Of a stretch of DNA of 64,000 bases, positions 27,294-35,814 are shown piece after piece. Made by a program: the position numbers and the translations under genes. Below the pieces are notes generated by a model. The model was not told where the DNA came from. It ran no database searches and worked only from the letters and a program-made list of their open reading frames with translations. The DNA is from Luteitalea sp. (GTDB taxonomy: Bacteria; Acidobacteriota; Vicinamibacteria; Vicinamibacterales; Vicinamibacteraceae), in the NCBI GenBank assembly GCA_009377495.1, contig WHTZ01000010.1, positions 53,202 through 117,201 of the forward strand, read 5' to 3'. How positions within the stretch are numbered: the stretch's first letter is position 1; each line of letters starts with the position of its first letter.

Positions 27294-27956
27294 TCAGTAG
27301 ATAAGCCCCTGTCGAATCGCCTTGCTCACGGCTTGCGACTTCGAGTGCACGTGCAGCTTTTCGTAGATGCTCCGAATGTAGTTGCGGACCGTATTCACCG
27401 AGATCCGCATCCCTTCACCGGCGCTCTCATAGCTGTGCCCTTCAGCGAGGAGAGCGAGCAGGCGCCGCTCCTGGGTTGTCAGCTCGTGGTCGGCCTGTTG
27501 CGGCGGTGCGATCTTCCGAAACAGGGTCACGACCTTCCGCGCGATCTCCGGCGACATGGGTGAGCCGCCCACGTGTGTCTCGCGAATAGCCTCCAGCAAA
27601 CGCGCCGGTCTCGTCTTCTTCAACAAGTAGCCGCTTGCACCATTGCAGATGGCCTCGAAGACCTTCGCTTCCTCGGCATACACCGTCAGCATGAGCACCT
27701 CAACGCGCGGGTAATACTCCCGAATCAAGCGAACGCCGTCCGATCCCGACATGCCAGGTAGGTGAATGTCGAGCAAGACGACGTCGGCAGGTCGCTCGCT
27801 CAGCCACTCCAGCGCTTCCTCGACGCTCCGATAGGCACCGGTGCAACGAAAGCCTTGTGTGCTGTTGATGAGCTCTTGGAGTCCGTCGCGCGTCTCCCGG
27901 TCGTCTTCGACGACGCCGACTCGTATCTCGAGCGCCTGCACTGAGGATGCGGTCAT
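27294..27956 (-). CDS. LuxR/NarL-type response regulator
   Basis: 220 residues. The receiver domain has the acidic pair VVEDD, the phosphoacceptor aspartate in VVLLDIHLPGMSG and the lysine in GYLLKKTRP. The output domain is a LuxR helix-turn-helix: LTTQERRLLALLAEGHSYESAGEGMRISVNTVRNYIRSIYEKLHVHSKSQA. It most likely partners the sensor kinase at 28336-31446, which is on the same strand 379 bases upstream. Target genes are not known. Confidence 0.93.
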   Translation of the reverse strand: MTASSVQALEIRVGVVEDDRETRDGLQELINSTQGFRCTGAYRSVEEALEWLSERPADVVLLDIHLPGMSGSDGVRLIREYYPRVEVLMLTVYAEEAKVFEAICNGASGYLLKKTRPARLLEAIRETHVGGSPMSPEIARKVVTLFRKIAPPQQADHELTTQERRLLALLAEGHSYESAGEGMRISVNTVRNYIRSIYEKLHVHSKSQAVSKAIRQGLIY

Positions 27957-28100
27957 GTCAGCTAGGAGTCATACCGGACGATCCTGCATCGAGGGAGGCC
28001 GGCGGTACCACAAGGATGGTAACCCGGGCGCGTGCACGCGTCTGCGCATGAACATGCGCTCCCTAGAGACGGCGTTAGGTCAGCAGTTCGCCAGCAGGCC

Positions 28101-28286
28101 GCCTATGTGCTCCTCGCGAATGCGTCGGCGGAAGCCGGCGACGTGCGCGTGACGCTCGTGTATGACGATGGGACCACGAAGCGCAGGAGTTTGCGGTGGG
28201 CGGCAAACGCGCGCAAGACGGTGCTCGTCAGCGAGTCGTTCCCCGCCTCCGCGGGGCAGCGCTTCAGCGTGCTCGTGGAAAGCCCT
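28101..28286 (+). pseudogene. Remnant of a secreted FAEGA-type repeat protein
   Basis: This plus-strand segment encodes AYVLLANASAEAGDVRVTL, then DDGTTKRR, and GQRFSVLVES. These match in order the last repeat of the gene at 34069 (TYVLVANATGDPGEVRVTVL, DENGTTAQQ, GQRFSVLVESL). There is no start, signal peptide or preceding repeats, and similarity stops after ESP. It sits in the gap between a sensor kinase and its regulator, on the opposite strand. Confidence 0.72.
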
Positions 28287-28335
28287 CGGCGGCGACGAAG
28301 CCGGTCGTCAAGCTACGCGGACGTCGCAGTATCGC

Positions 28336-31300
28336 TCAGGCCCGCGGGCGCCAGCCATCGAGCTCGCGGCGCAGCAGCCAGGGCACCAGCGCCTGCAGGC
28401 GTCGCGACCGAGCCGGATGGGCGAGTGGTACCTGGACCTGCAAGGTCGTGCCGTCGGAGCCGGACCGAATGTCCAGACGGCCGTCGAGGGCCGCCACGCG
28501 AGCACGCATGTTCGTCAAACCGTTGCCGAGATGGACCAACGGTCGGTGCGCGCGACCGCCATGGTCAGGAGGATGTCCCGGCTCGCCTGTCGGCGCGGGC
28601 GATTCCCGGTCGAAGCCTCGGCCGTCGTCGCGTACCTCGACATCGAGCATGTGGCCGTCAACTGTCACGACCACGGCCACATGGTGCGCCCGAGCGTGCT
28701 TGGCGACATTGGTAAGCGCTTCCTTCAGAATCAGGTAGAGCTGCCGGCGCTGATCGGGGCTGAGGTGCACGGTCTCGGCGCCCGGGGGCGTCTCAAAGAT
28801 GAGCGCCGTCGGGTCGAGCACGTCGAGCGCATGCTCGCGCACACGCGGCAAGAGGCTCGCCAGGTGATCGCGACGCGGATCAATGGACCACACGACGTCG
28901 CTCATCGCGTCGACCAGGCCCCGCGCCGTCTCGCCCAAGTCGTCGATCCGGCGCTCGACATCGGGCGGCAACACGGCCTGCCGTTTCGCCACCTCGCTCA
29001 GAATCGCCATGCGCGAGAGCGTGCCACCGATGTCGTCGTGGAGGTCTGTGGCAATCCGCATGCGCATGCGCTCGAGGGCCACCGCTCGTTCCAGCTTGAG
29101 CCGATGGAGCACGTACAGCGCGAGCCCTACCATCGCGACGAGGAGCAGCGCACAGACGACCACGAACCACCAGGTCTGGTAGACGTGTGGCTCCTGTCGC
29201 ACGGGCAGCAAAGCGTCCGTGGCGCTCCAGACGCCGTCCTCGTTGCGTGCCCGCACACGAAAGCGATACCGGCCTGGCGGCAGGCCTGTGTAGTACGCCT
29301 CTCGCCGCGTGCCCGCGTCGATCCAGTCCTGGTCGTATCCCTCGAGCTGGTATTGAAACTGGACCTTGTCCGGGGCGACGAAGCTCAGGCCCGCGTAGTG
29401 AATCTCAACATTGTGCGCCCCGGCCGGCACGATGAGCTCGCTGCTCGGATCGCTTTCTCGTTGATCGACCACGATGCGGGTGACGACGACCGGTGGCGCG
29501 TGCTGGTTGGTCGGAGCCGACGGGTCGAAGGCGACAATGCCCGCAATCGTCGGAAACCAGAGCCTACCGTCCGAGGTCTGCCACCCTGCCGGTTGACCGC
29601 CGCCGTTCGTTTCACTGGTCCGCATGCCGTCATGCGTGTCGTACCAAATGCTCGTCACCGTCGTCGCACGCCCCTGCGCAACCGCATCGAGCTCTCTTCT
29701 GGCCACACGAAACACGCCACGGTTGCCGCTCATCCAAAAGTATCCACGGCCATCGTCGAGGATCCTCGAGACCACGTCGTCGAAGAGGCCATTGGCCGTC
29801 GTGTAGTGTGTCACCCGGCCGTCCCGTAGGCGATTGAGGCCGCCACCGTACGTGCCCAGCCAGATCGTGCCGTCCGGATCTTCGAGCACCGCCCGAACGA
29901 CGTCGTGCGAGAGGCCGTCCGCCGTGCTCCATCGCTTGAACACACCGTCGACGAAGCGAAACAAGCCAGCCGTCGTTGCGAGCCAGACGCCGCCTGCTCG
30001 ACGCGCGGTGATGAACGACACCGAAGCCGATTCGATCGGTAACCGATAGCTCGCGAATGTCTCATCGCCGGTCATCCGGCTCAGTGCGTTGTGGGCGCCG
30101 ACCCACAGCACGCCGGCTCGGTCGCGAGCAATAGCCAAGACGCTATCGTTCGGAATACCGCTCGCCTTCGACAGCCGTGTGACGCGACCATCCTGGATAC
30201 GGATCAGCCCACCGCCGGGCGTTCCCAGCCACAGCGTCCCGTCCTGATCGCGATGGATCGCCCAAATGCAGTCGCGCGGTAACCCCTGCGCCTTGCCGTC
30301 CTGCTCGAAGACGCCTCCGCGGAAATGTAGCAAGCCCCCGCAGGTCGCGCCGACCCACAGGCCATCGGCGCCATCGTCCACAATCGGTATGACACTGACG
30401 GGAGACCCCCGATCATCGTCCGGCGCGTAGGCGACGGCCTGTCGTCTCTTGAGACGGTTGAGCCCTCCGACATCGGTGCCAATCCAGAGATTGCCTTCAC
30501 GATCGCGCGCGAGCGCACGCACGAACGTATCGGACAACCCACTGTCCTTGCCGTGGTACGTGCTCGCGCCTGCGCGCAGATGGCAGAGACCGCCCCGCGT
30601 CCCGACCCAGAGGCCGTCTCCCCCGTCGCTCATGATCGCGCGCACCGGCTCCATACTGACATTTCCAGGAAGCGGGACGCGCTCAGCCCGCTCGCCTTGG
30701 AGACGAAACAAGCCTGCCTGCGTGCCGATCCATACGATGCCGGCCGGGCTTGTCGCGATCACGTTGACCAGTGCCTCCTCGCCTGTGTCGTAGAAAGGAA
30801 AGGGGCGGAGGACGTTGTCGACCACCCGGGCCAAACCACCTCCGTGCATGCCCAACCACACGGTCCCGTCCGGAGATTCGCCAACGGCACGAACGGCGCG
30901 CGCCACCTTCCCCTCTCGAGGTATGTGCATCGTGACGTGCCCGCGCGGATCGACACGCGCCGCGCCCTCCGAGGTTCCGAACCAGATCGCGTCGTCTCGG
31001 GCCTGATAGATGGTCCACACTTGCTGGCCGGGCAATTCCCCATTCCAGATCGGCCTCGAGAAAACGCCGTCGCGCAGCATGAAGACACCATCCCGCTGGG
31101 TGCCGATCCACAGCGTGCCTGCGCGGTCTTCGTAGAGGGTGAGGATGCGATCGGCGCCGAGACCCGGCGTGTTGGCTCCCGTAAACGTCCGGAAGGTCTG
31201 GCCGTCGAAGCGCACCACGCCACCGAAGGTTGCCATCCAGATATAGGCATCGCGGGTCTGGACCACTGCATTCACGCTGTTTTGCGGTAGCCCGTCTTCG

Positions 31301-31446
31301 GAGGTCCAGGCATCGATCAGATACGGACTGACGGGTGTCGCTTCAAAGCGAACCGGCGCGGTGAGCCGCTCGTCGGCGAAGGCTGGCGCCGCAAGCGCGG
31401 ACACGAGCATCGAGGCACGCAACACAGGGAGGAGGACCACGCGCAT
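28336..31446 (-). CDS. Sensor histidine kinase with periplasmic beta-propeller (two-component, NarL-type kinase core)
   Basis: 1036 residues. A signal peptide (VSALAAPAFADE) precedes about 650 residues of propeller repeats. Typical repeat words are DGLPQNSV, WIGT..GL.R, GTLWIGTQRDGVF and GTIWLGTYGGGLNRL. A Y_Y_Y-like domain (FQYQLEGYDQDWIDAG, RYRFRVRARNEDGVWS) and one membrane helix (WWFVVVCALLLVAMVGLALYVL) follow. The HisKA_3 histidine is in DLHDDIGGTLSRMA at about residue 802, then the ATPase motifs LTNVAKHA, DDGRGF and GNGLTNMRARV. It should phosphorylate the LuxR-type regulator downstream. The ligand is perhaps a polysaccharide fragment, by analogy only. Confidence 0.93.
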   Translation of the reverse strand: MRVVLLPVLRASMLVSALAAPAFADERLTAPVRFEATPVSPYLIDAWTSEDGLPQNSVNAVVQTRDAYIWMATFGGVVRFDGQTFRTFTGANTPGLGADRILTLYEDRAGTLWIGTQRDGVFMLRDGVFSRPIWNGELPGQQVWTIYQARDDAIWFGTSEGAARVDPRGHVTMHIPREGKVARAVRAVGESPDGTVWLGMHGGGLARVVDNVLRPFPFYDTGEEALVNVIATSPAGIVWIGTQAGLFRLQGERAERVPLPGNVSMEPVRAIMSDGGDGLWVGTRGGLCHLRAGASTYHGKDSGLSDTFVRALARDREGNLWIGTDVGGLNRLKRRQAVAYAPDDDRGSPVSVIPIVDDGADGLWVGATCGGLLHFRGGVFEQDGKAQGLPRDCIWAIHRDQDGTLWLGTPGGGLIRIQDGRVTRLSKASGIPNDSVLAIARDRAGVLWVGAHNALSRMTGDETFASYRLPIESASVSFITARRAGGVWLATTAGLFRFVDGVFKRWSTADGLSHDVVRAVLEDPDGTIWLGTYGGGLNRLRDGRVTHYTTANGLFDDVVSRILDDGRGYFWMSGNRGVFRVARRELDAVAQGRATTVTSIWYDTHDGMRTSETNGGGQPAGWQTSDGRLWFPTIAGIVAFDPSAPTNQHAPPVVVTRIVVDQRESDPSSELIVPAGAHNVEIHYAGLSFVAPDKVQFQYQLEGYDQDWIDAGTRREAYYTGLPPGRYRFRVRARNEDGVWSATDALLPVRQEPHVYQTWWFVVVCALLLVAMVGLALYVLHRLKLERAVALERMRMRIATDLHDDIGGTLSRMAILSEVAKRQAVLPPDVERRIDDLGETARGLVDAMSDVVWSIDPRRDHLASLLPRVREHALDVLDPTALIFETPPGAETVHLSPDQRRQLYLILKEALTNVAKHARAHHVAVVVTVDGHMLDVEVRDDGRGFDRESPAPTGEPGHPPDHGGRAHRPLVHLGNGLTNMRARVAALDGRLDIRSGSDGTTLQVQVPLAHPARSRRLQALVPWLLRRELDGWRPRA

Positions 31447-31655
31447 ACTCGGTGGGGACGACAGTAGATTCTATACCCGGGTAGAGATTATGGAAAGAGA
31501 GACGGCATTCGCTGGAAGTGCCTTCTAGAGCGGGGAAAATGAGGATCGACACCTGGAACGGCTGAACCCGTGTGCGCATAAACATGCTCTACACGTGTGT
31601 TCAGTAGGGCGCTCATGATCTCGAGTGATGAGACACCGCTCGAGGAGGAGGAGCC

Positions 31656-31820
31656 ATGAATTGTTCGAGCTTGGCGGACCGCGCCCGTCGCCTGCAGATC
31701 CAGGCTTTGCAGTTGGTACGAGAGACGCTGTCACGGATGTGCCCGGCGTTCGCGAAGGTCTCTGGAGACAACGATGGCCAACCGCCGACGGAGTACCTGA
31801 TGATCTGGCGTCTCGACTAA
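31656..31820 (+). CDS. Possible small protein, 54 residues
   Basis: ATG 31656 is preceded by GAGGAGGAGGAG, one of the strongest ribosome-binding sequences in the window. The product opens MNCSSLADRARRLQIQALQL and closes with EYLMIWRLD. Its amphipathic helix-like start and normal codon use favour a real gene, but no family is recognised. It lies between the sensor kinase (divergent) and the Ser/Thr kinase (convergent, three bases between stops). Confidence 0.5.
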   Translation: MNCSSLADRARRLQIQALQLVRETLSRMCPAFAKVSGDNDGQPPTEYLMIWRLD

Positions 31821-31823
31821 ACG

Positions 31824-33761
31824 TCAGGCCTGCCTGCGCCGCGCCAACGTACCGGTGACCGCGGCCACAACGCGCGCCAACCGATCTCGCCAGGAGGGTC
31901 CGTTTGCGGTCGCGTCGGCGGTGCCGTCTGCACCCGCGACCGACGCGGAGCCTCCTCCCATCACGTGTCGTGCATGGTCCTGAAGCTCGGTGACGAGGAT
32001 CGGTCGCGTGTCGTTCTCGTCGGGTGGCTCGCTGGTGGTCTCGGCCGCGTCGGGCTCGGACACGGCGCCCGCCTGGGCAGCCAAGACGTCCGCCCGCAAC
32101 GCGCGGGCGGCTGGGTGGTCCGGATCCTCCAACAGCGCCCCTTCGGCCGCCCGTAGCGCGCGGTCCAATTCCCGTTGCTCGAGGTGCGCGCGGCCTTGTG
32201 CCACGGCCCGTTCCAACCGTCGCTCACGGGCGCGCGCAGCGTAGGCCTCGTCGAGTTGCTGCCGTAGCTCCACCAGGCCGGGGGCGTCTGCGGGCCTGTG
32301 CCCCGCTTTCGGCGAGCCCGAAGCCCCGCCTTCGGCGAGGCACAGGCCCGCTTCGTCCAACAGCGCCGCACAACGACTCAACTCGCCCGCGGCCAGCGCC
32401 GACTGCGCGCGCTCGAGACAGCTTTGGAGATGGGCCTCGACCTCTGCCAGCGCGATGGTCTCTGCAAGCTCGATGACGTGCGGGTGCTCGGCGTCCAGGG
32501 CGTTGGCCTCGTCGACGCGCGCCCGCGCGGCGGCCAGATCACCACGTGCAAACTGCCGTTCGGCGTCTGCCAGCAGCCGCGCGACCTGCTCGGTTTGCTG
32601 TCCCGCGAGACGTTGACGCGCCTGCTCGAGCAGTTTCGCCGCTTCGGCGTGTGACTGGTCAAGCGCCGCTGCCTGCTCGAGCTCATCGACCGCCCGTGTG
32701 TAGTCATGTCGATTGAACGCCTGCCTTCCCAACGTCACGTGTCGCTCGGCCAACTCCCGCCGACGCTGCGAGAGGGGACCACTCGGGGCGGGCGTGCCAC
32801 CTGTCGGCGGCTTCCCACCCCAGCGTCCTTCGGCAGGGTCAGGGCGTCCGGAGCTTGCCGCGGGACGCGGCTGCGCTGGAGAGCCCAGCTTTCCACTCGG
32901 CTTTGCGATGACCGTCGTCGGCACCTGAACATTGGACCACGCCGTCCCGGTGCCCCCTCGCGCGTGCCGGAGCTCCCTCTGCATCTCGAGGAGGGTTTGA
33001 TAGCGATCGTCGGGACGCTTCTCGAGAGCACGTTTCACAATCCGCTTCACCGCGTCCGGCACCTCCCCGCTCGGTGACAGGGTAAGCGGTGCAGGAGCCT
33101 CGAAGCGGATGCGATCGAGCACGCGCATCGACTCTCCCGCGAAGGCCTGTTGATGTGCGACCAGCTCGAAGAGCACGAGGCCGAGCGAAAAGACGTCGCT
33201 GCGACGATCGAGCGACTCGCCGTTGACTTGCTCGGGTGACATGTAATTCGGCGTGCCCAACATGGCCGGCCCGCGGGTGAGATTCGCCGCCGGCACGTGC
33301 GCGATGCCAAAGTCGAGTATCCGCAGGCACCCTTCGTGGTCGACAATCAAATTCGATGGCTTGATGTCGCGGTGGATGATGCCTTGACTATGGGCATGCG
33401 CCACGCCGGAGCACGCCTGCTCGATGAGCTCCAGCCGGGTCGCCAGCGAGAGCGGGCGGTGCTCCGCGATGACCGCACCTAGCGTCGCCCCACTGATGAA
33501 CTCCATCGCGATGTAGGGCTGGCCGCGATGTTGGCCGTACTCGTAGATCGTGATGATGTTGCGGTGCTGGAGGTTCGCCGCGGCCCGAGCCTCCTGCTCG
33601 AACCGCTTGCGCATCTCCTCTTCGTCGATACGGAGCAGCTTGAGGGCGACACGGCGCGCGCCGAGTGTCTCATCCAGCGCGAGGTACACCTCTCCCATGC
33701 CACCGCGGCCGAGGAGGCTCTTGATGCGGAACTTCTGCGCAATTAGCTCAGGCGCGGTCAC
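31824..33761 (-). CDS. Serine/threonine protein kinase with TPR-like C-terminal region (PpkA-like candidate)
   Basis: 645 residues. The Hanks kinase domain spans residues 1-275: GRGGMGEVYLA, the ATP lysine in VALKLLR, HRDIKPSNLIV, DFGIAH, GTPNYMSPEQ. The rest, about 330-610, is helical with TPR-like repeats (LGRQAFNRHDYTRAVDELEQAAAL). No membrane segment is seen, unlike most PpkA proteins. It adjoins a T6SS locus that has an FHA protein and a TagF-PP2C fusion, so it is the likely kinase of that threonine-phosphorylation pathway. The start is GTG 33761. A palindromic repeat encodes residues around 471-491. Confidence 0.9.
   Translation of the reverse strand: MTAPELIAQKFRIKSLLGRGGMGEVYLALDETLGARRVALKLLRIDEEEMRKRFEQEARAAANLQHRNIITIYEYGQHRGQPYIAMEFISGATLGAVIAEHRPLSLATRLELIEQACSGVAHAHSQGIIHRDIKPSNLIVDHEGCLRILDFGIAHVPAANLTRGPAMLGTPNYMSPEQVNGESLDRRSDVFSLGLVLFELVAHQQAFAGESMRVLDRIRFEAPAPLTLSPSGEVPDAVKRIVKRALEKRPDDRYQTLLEMQRELRHARGGTGTAWSNVQVPTTVIAKPSGKLGSPAQPRPAASSGRPDPAEGRWGGKPPTGGTPAPSGPLSQRRRELAERHVTLGRQAFNRHDYTRAVDELEQAAALDQSHAEAAKLLEQARQRLAGQQTEQVARLLADAERQFARGDLAAARARVDEANALDAEHPHVIELAETIALAEVEAHLQSCLERAQSALAAGELSRCAALLDEAGLCLAEGGASGSPKAGHRPADAPGLVELRQQLDEAYAARARERRLERAVAQGRAHLEQRELDRALRAAEGALLEDPDHPAARALRADVLAAQAGAVSEPDAAETTSEPPDENDTRPILVTELQDHARHVMGGGSASVAGADGTADATANGPSWRDRLARVVAAVTGTLARRRQA
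32290..32351. repeat. Palindromic repeat inside the kinase coding sequence
   Basis: A perfect 13-bp inverted repeat (GCGGGCCTGTGCC at 32290-32302 and its complement at 32339-32351) encloses CTTTCGGCGAG and CCTTCGGCGAGG words. These words match the intergenic repeat at 1359 and the insert in tssG. It is translated as a Gly/Ala/Ser-rich linker in the TPR-like region and keeps the frame. Confidence 0.6.
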
Positions 33762-33903
33762 GGCCGTCTGCTCTGGTCAACTGACCCGTTACGGGATGCA
33801 CCATCGCCCACCCGTCCGGCACGTCCCCCGGGAACAACTCCTCCACCTCCACACGATATAACGTTCCGGCGTGCGGTGGGCGAACCCCAGCCATCTCTAG
33901 CAT
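33748..33903 (-). CDS. Possible small protein upstream of the Ser/Thr kinase
   Basis: A 51-residue frame starts at ATG 33903 (MLEMAGVRPPHAGTLYRVEV) and ends 14 bases inside the kinase gene, an overlap that could couple translation. The VEVEELFPGDVPDGWAMVHP section looks protein-like, but no family is recognised and there is no strong ribosome site. Confidence 0.4.
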   Translation of the reverse strand: MLEMAGVRPPHAGTLYRVEVEELFPGDVPDGWAMVHPVTGQLTRADGRDRA

Positions 33904-33908
33904 AGTGA

Positions 33909-34058
33909 CGAAAACGGGAACAGCCCTCGTTTTCGTCCGCGTCAGTTCTTGCGGGCTGCGGCCAAGAGGCCGCGCCCCACGACGTTCACTCGAGGCACCG
34001 AAAGTCAAGTTTTCGGTGCCTCGAGGGTTCCCGAAAACGAGGGCAGTCCCCGTTTTTC
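33909..34058. repeat. Composite repeat: A-tract palindromes flanking 100-bp repeat copy C
   Basis: The outer parts CGAAAACGGGAACAGCCC (33909 on) and CCGAAAACGAGGGCAGTCCC (34031 on) are oppositely oriented members of the A-tract family. Between them, 33944-34030 is a shortened third copy of the 100-bp repeat: AGTTCTTGCGGGC, GGCCGCGCCCC, GTTCACTCGAGGCACCGAAA, GTCAAGTTTTCGGTGCCTCG. One repeat seems to have inserted into or travelled with another. It separates the kinase operon from the gene at 34069. Confidence 0.75.
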
Positions 34059-34068
34059 TTCTCAGCAA

Positions 34069-35538
34069 TCACTGAACTCTCGTGGCGAGCGCGGCACCGC
34101 CACCATTGCCGAATCGGCCCTCGGTCGACTGATACCGCACGTACTCGACCGTGATGGGCACCCCGGTCGGCTCACCGTTCACCAGGCTCTCGACCAAGAC
34201 GCTGAACCGCTGACCTTCCAGCCCGGGAAAGTGCTGCAGGAGGTGCAGGGTGAGCCGCTGGTGTCCCGCGAGCGCGAACCCCTGCTGCGCGGTCGTACCG
34301 TTCTCATCCAGCACGGTCACTCGCACCTCGCCCGGATCCCCGGTGGCGTTGGCCACCAACACGTAGGTGTCCTCCGCGTCCGGCCCGCCTGACGCGCCCT
34401 CGCCAATCGCCCACACCGTGCCCGTCTCGGTCGCGCCCAGCGTCGCGTGCGCCTCGTACCAGGACTCGGCCGTCCCTCGCCACCACATGGCGCGCTCGGC
34501 AATGATGGGCTGACTCGACGACGCGCGAATTGCCACGGCGGTACTCGCCAATTGCGAATCCTCCTCGTCGACCAGAATGGTGCGCCGCGAGGCGGCAGGC
34601 AGATCGTGCACCTTGGTGAGGGTCGAACCATCGGGGAGCTGATACGTGACCGAAACCTCGGCGGTCGCATCACCCGGGTTTCCCAGCAGGAGGAACGTGT
34701 CGAAGAACGAGGTTTCTCCTTCCGCAAAGAACCACTCCGGGCTGAGCGCCGAGGCACCGCCCGAGGCCGCGGCCGCATCGAACAGCGGGCCGAAGTACAT
34801 CGCCCGTTCGGCAACGATGGGCTGATCGGCAGAGATGACAGCCGCCACCTCCGCGAGCTCCAGGCCGGGCACCGCGTTCGCCCAGATCGTGCGGCGGCTG
34901 TGCGCGGGCAGGACCTCCTCTTCGGTCACGGGCCCGCCGCTGCCGCGCAGATATTGGATCGTGACATTCGCTTCGGCGTCGTTCGGGTTCGCGATCAGAT
35001 AGAACAGGTTGAAGACGTGGGTTGCGCCCTCAGCGAAGTACCACGTCGTCGCCGTCTCGGGCACGCCGCTCTCCAACGTGCTGCCGTAGGTCACGGCGCC
35101 CCCCCATTGCATCTGGCGCGTCGCCGCGATCGGCTGGTCCGATGCGACGTGGATCGACACGCCACCCACGCGATCGCCCATTGCCTCGTTCACATTCAGG
35201 GTGTGCCGCGTGAACGGGTCCAGCGTCAGGGGCACCTCCACTGTCCCGCCCGGCGAGTCGGGGCTCAGCGTGACGACCACCTCGGCCACCTCCGTTCGGC
35301 TGGTGTTGAACAGCCCAACGATCGTCTGGTAGAAGCCCGTGGCGCCCTCGGCGAAGTGCTGTTGGAACGGGGCGGGCTGCGCGTATGCGGGCGCCGTCGT
35401 ACCGGCTATCGCTATCAGCCCGAACGCCGCGCCCGCCAGTCGACCGTGCCACGCCGGCCAGCGGTTCGAGCCGCCTCCTGTTCCGACCGTGCGCGGGCAA
35501 CCCGCTCTCGTGAATGCAACGGCGCGCCACACTGTCAT
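34069..35538 (-). CDS. Secreted FAEGA-type repeat protein (DUF5719-like)
   Basis: 489 residues. ATG 35538 follows GAGGAGGAGG. After a signal peptide (LAGAAFGLIAIAGTTAPAYAQ) come four copies of a roughly 100-residue module. Each has a W/FxFAEGAT or AEGET start, an F...YLIANPN or LLLGNPG line, a VTIQYL/VSVTYQL strand, SRRTI and a PIVAERAMYF ending. The modules look like secreted beta-sandwich repeats, possibly adhesive. The protein is divergent from tagH and may be unrelated to secretion. A remnant of a relative lies at 28101. Confidence 0.8.
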   Translation of the reverse strand: MTVWRAVAFTRAGCPRTVGTGGGSNRWPAWHGRLAGAAFGLIAIAGTTAPAYAQPAPFQQHFAEGATGFYQTIVGLFNTSRTEVAEVVVTLSPDSPGGTVEVPLTLDPFTRHTLNVNEAMGDRVGGVSIHVASDQPIAATRQMQWGGAVTYGSTLESGVPETATTWYFAEGATHVFNLFYLIANPNDAEANVTIQYLRGSGGPVTEEEVLPAHSRRTIWANAVPGLELAEVAAVISADQPIVAERAMYFGPLFDAAAASGGASALSPEWFFAEGETSFFDTFLLLGNPGDATAEVSVTYQLPDGSTLTKVHDLPAASRRTILVDEEDSQLASTAVAIRASSSQPIIAERAMWWRGTAESWYEAHATLGATETGTVWAIGEGASGGPDAEDTYVLVANATGDPGEVRVTVLDENGTTAQQGFALAGHQRLTLHLLQHFPGLEGQRFSVLVESLVNGEPTGVPITVEYVRYQSTEGRFGNGGGAALATRVQ

Positions 35539-35814
35539 GTCAACCTCCTCCTCTGTCGGGGTGCCCCTCTGCAATTCTGCGGCAGCACTGTGGTGAACGG
35601 CCGGCCGCGTTCGGGCGGGCGCTCGGCCCTCCTCCGCGGACGCCGCTCAGGCTTCGGGATCTTACTAGACTGGGGCCACGACCTGCTGATTTTGGCATCA
35701 ATGCTCTGAGCGACGGCAAGGTGCCGCTACCCCACGGCTGGCGGCAGATGGCCTCTCTGGCCGGTTCCGTTCACCGTACCGCTTGCGGTAGACTGCGGGG
35801 TAGAGAACTGGCGC
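35539..35814. promoter_or_regulatory. Divergent intergenic region between the secreted repeat protein and tagH
   Basis: These 276 bases must hold the promoters of both divergent genes. Apart from the GAGGAGGAGG ribosome site of the minus-strand gene I see no clear -35/-10 pair, repeat or RNA gene. Confidence 0.4.

Noticed and set aside
28162..29829. A 555-codon plus-strand frame opposite the sensor kinase
   Set aside because: The opposite strand has a full kinase with all motifs. This frame lacks any recognisable feature.
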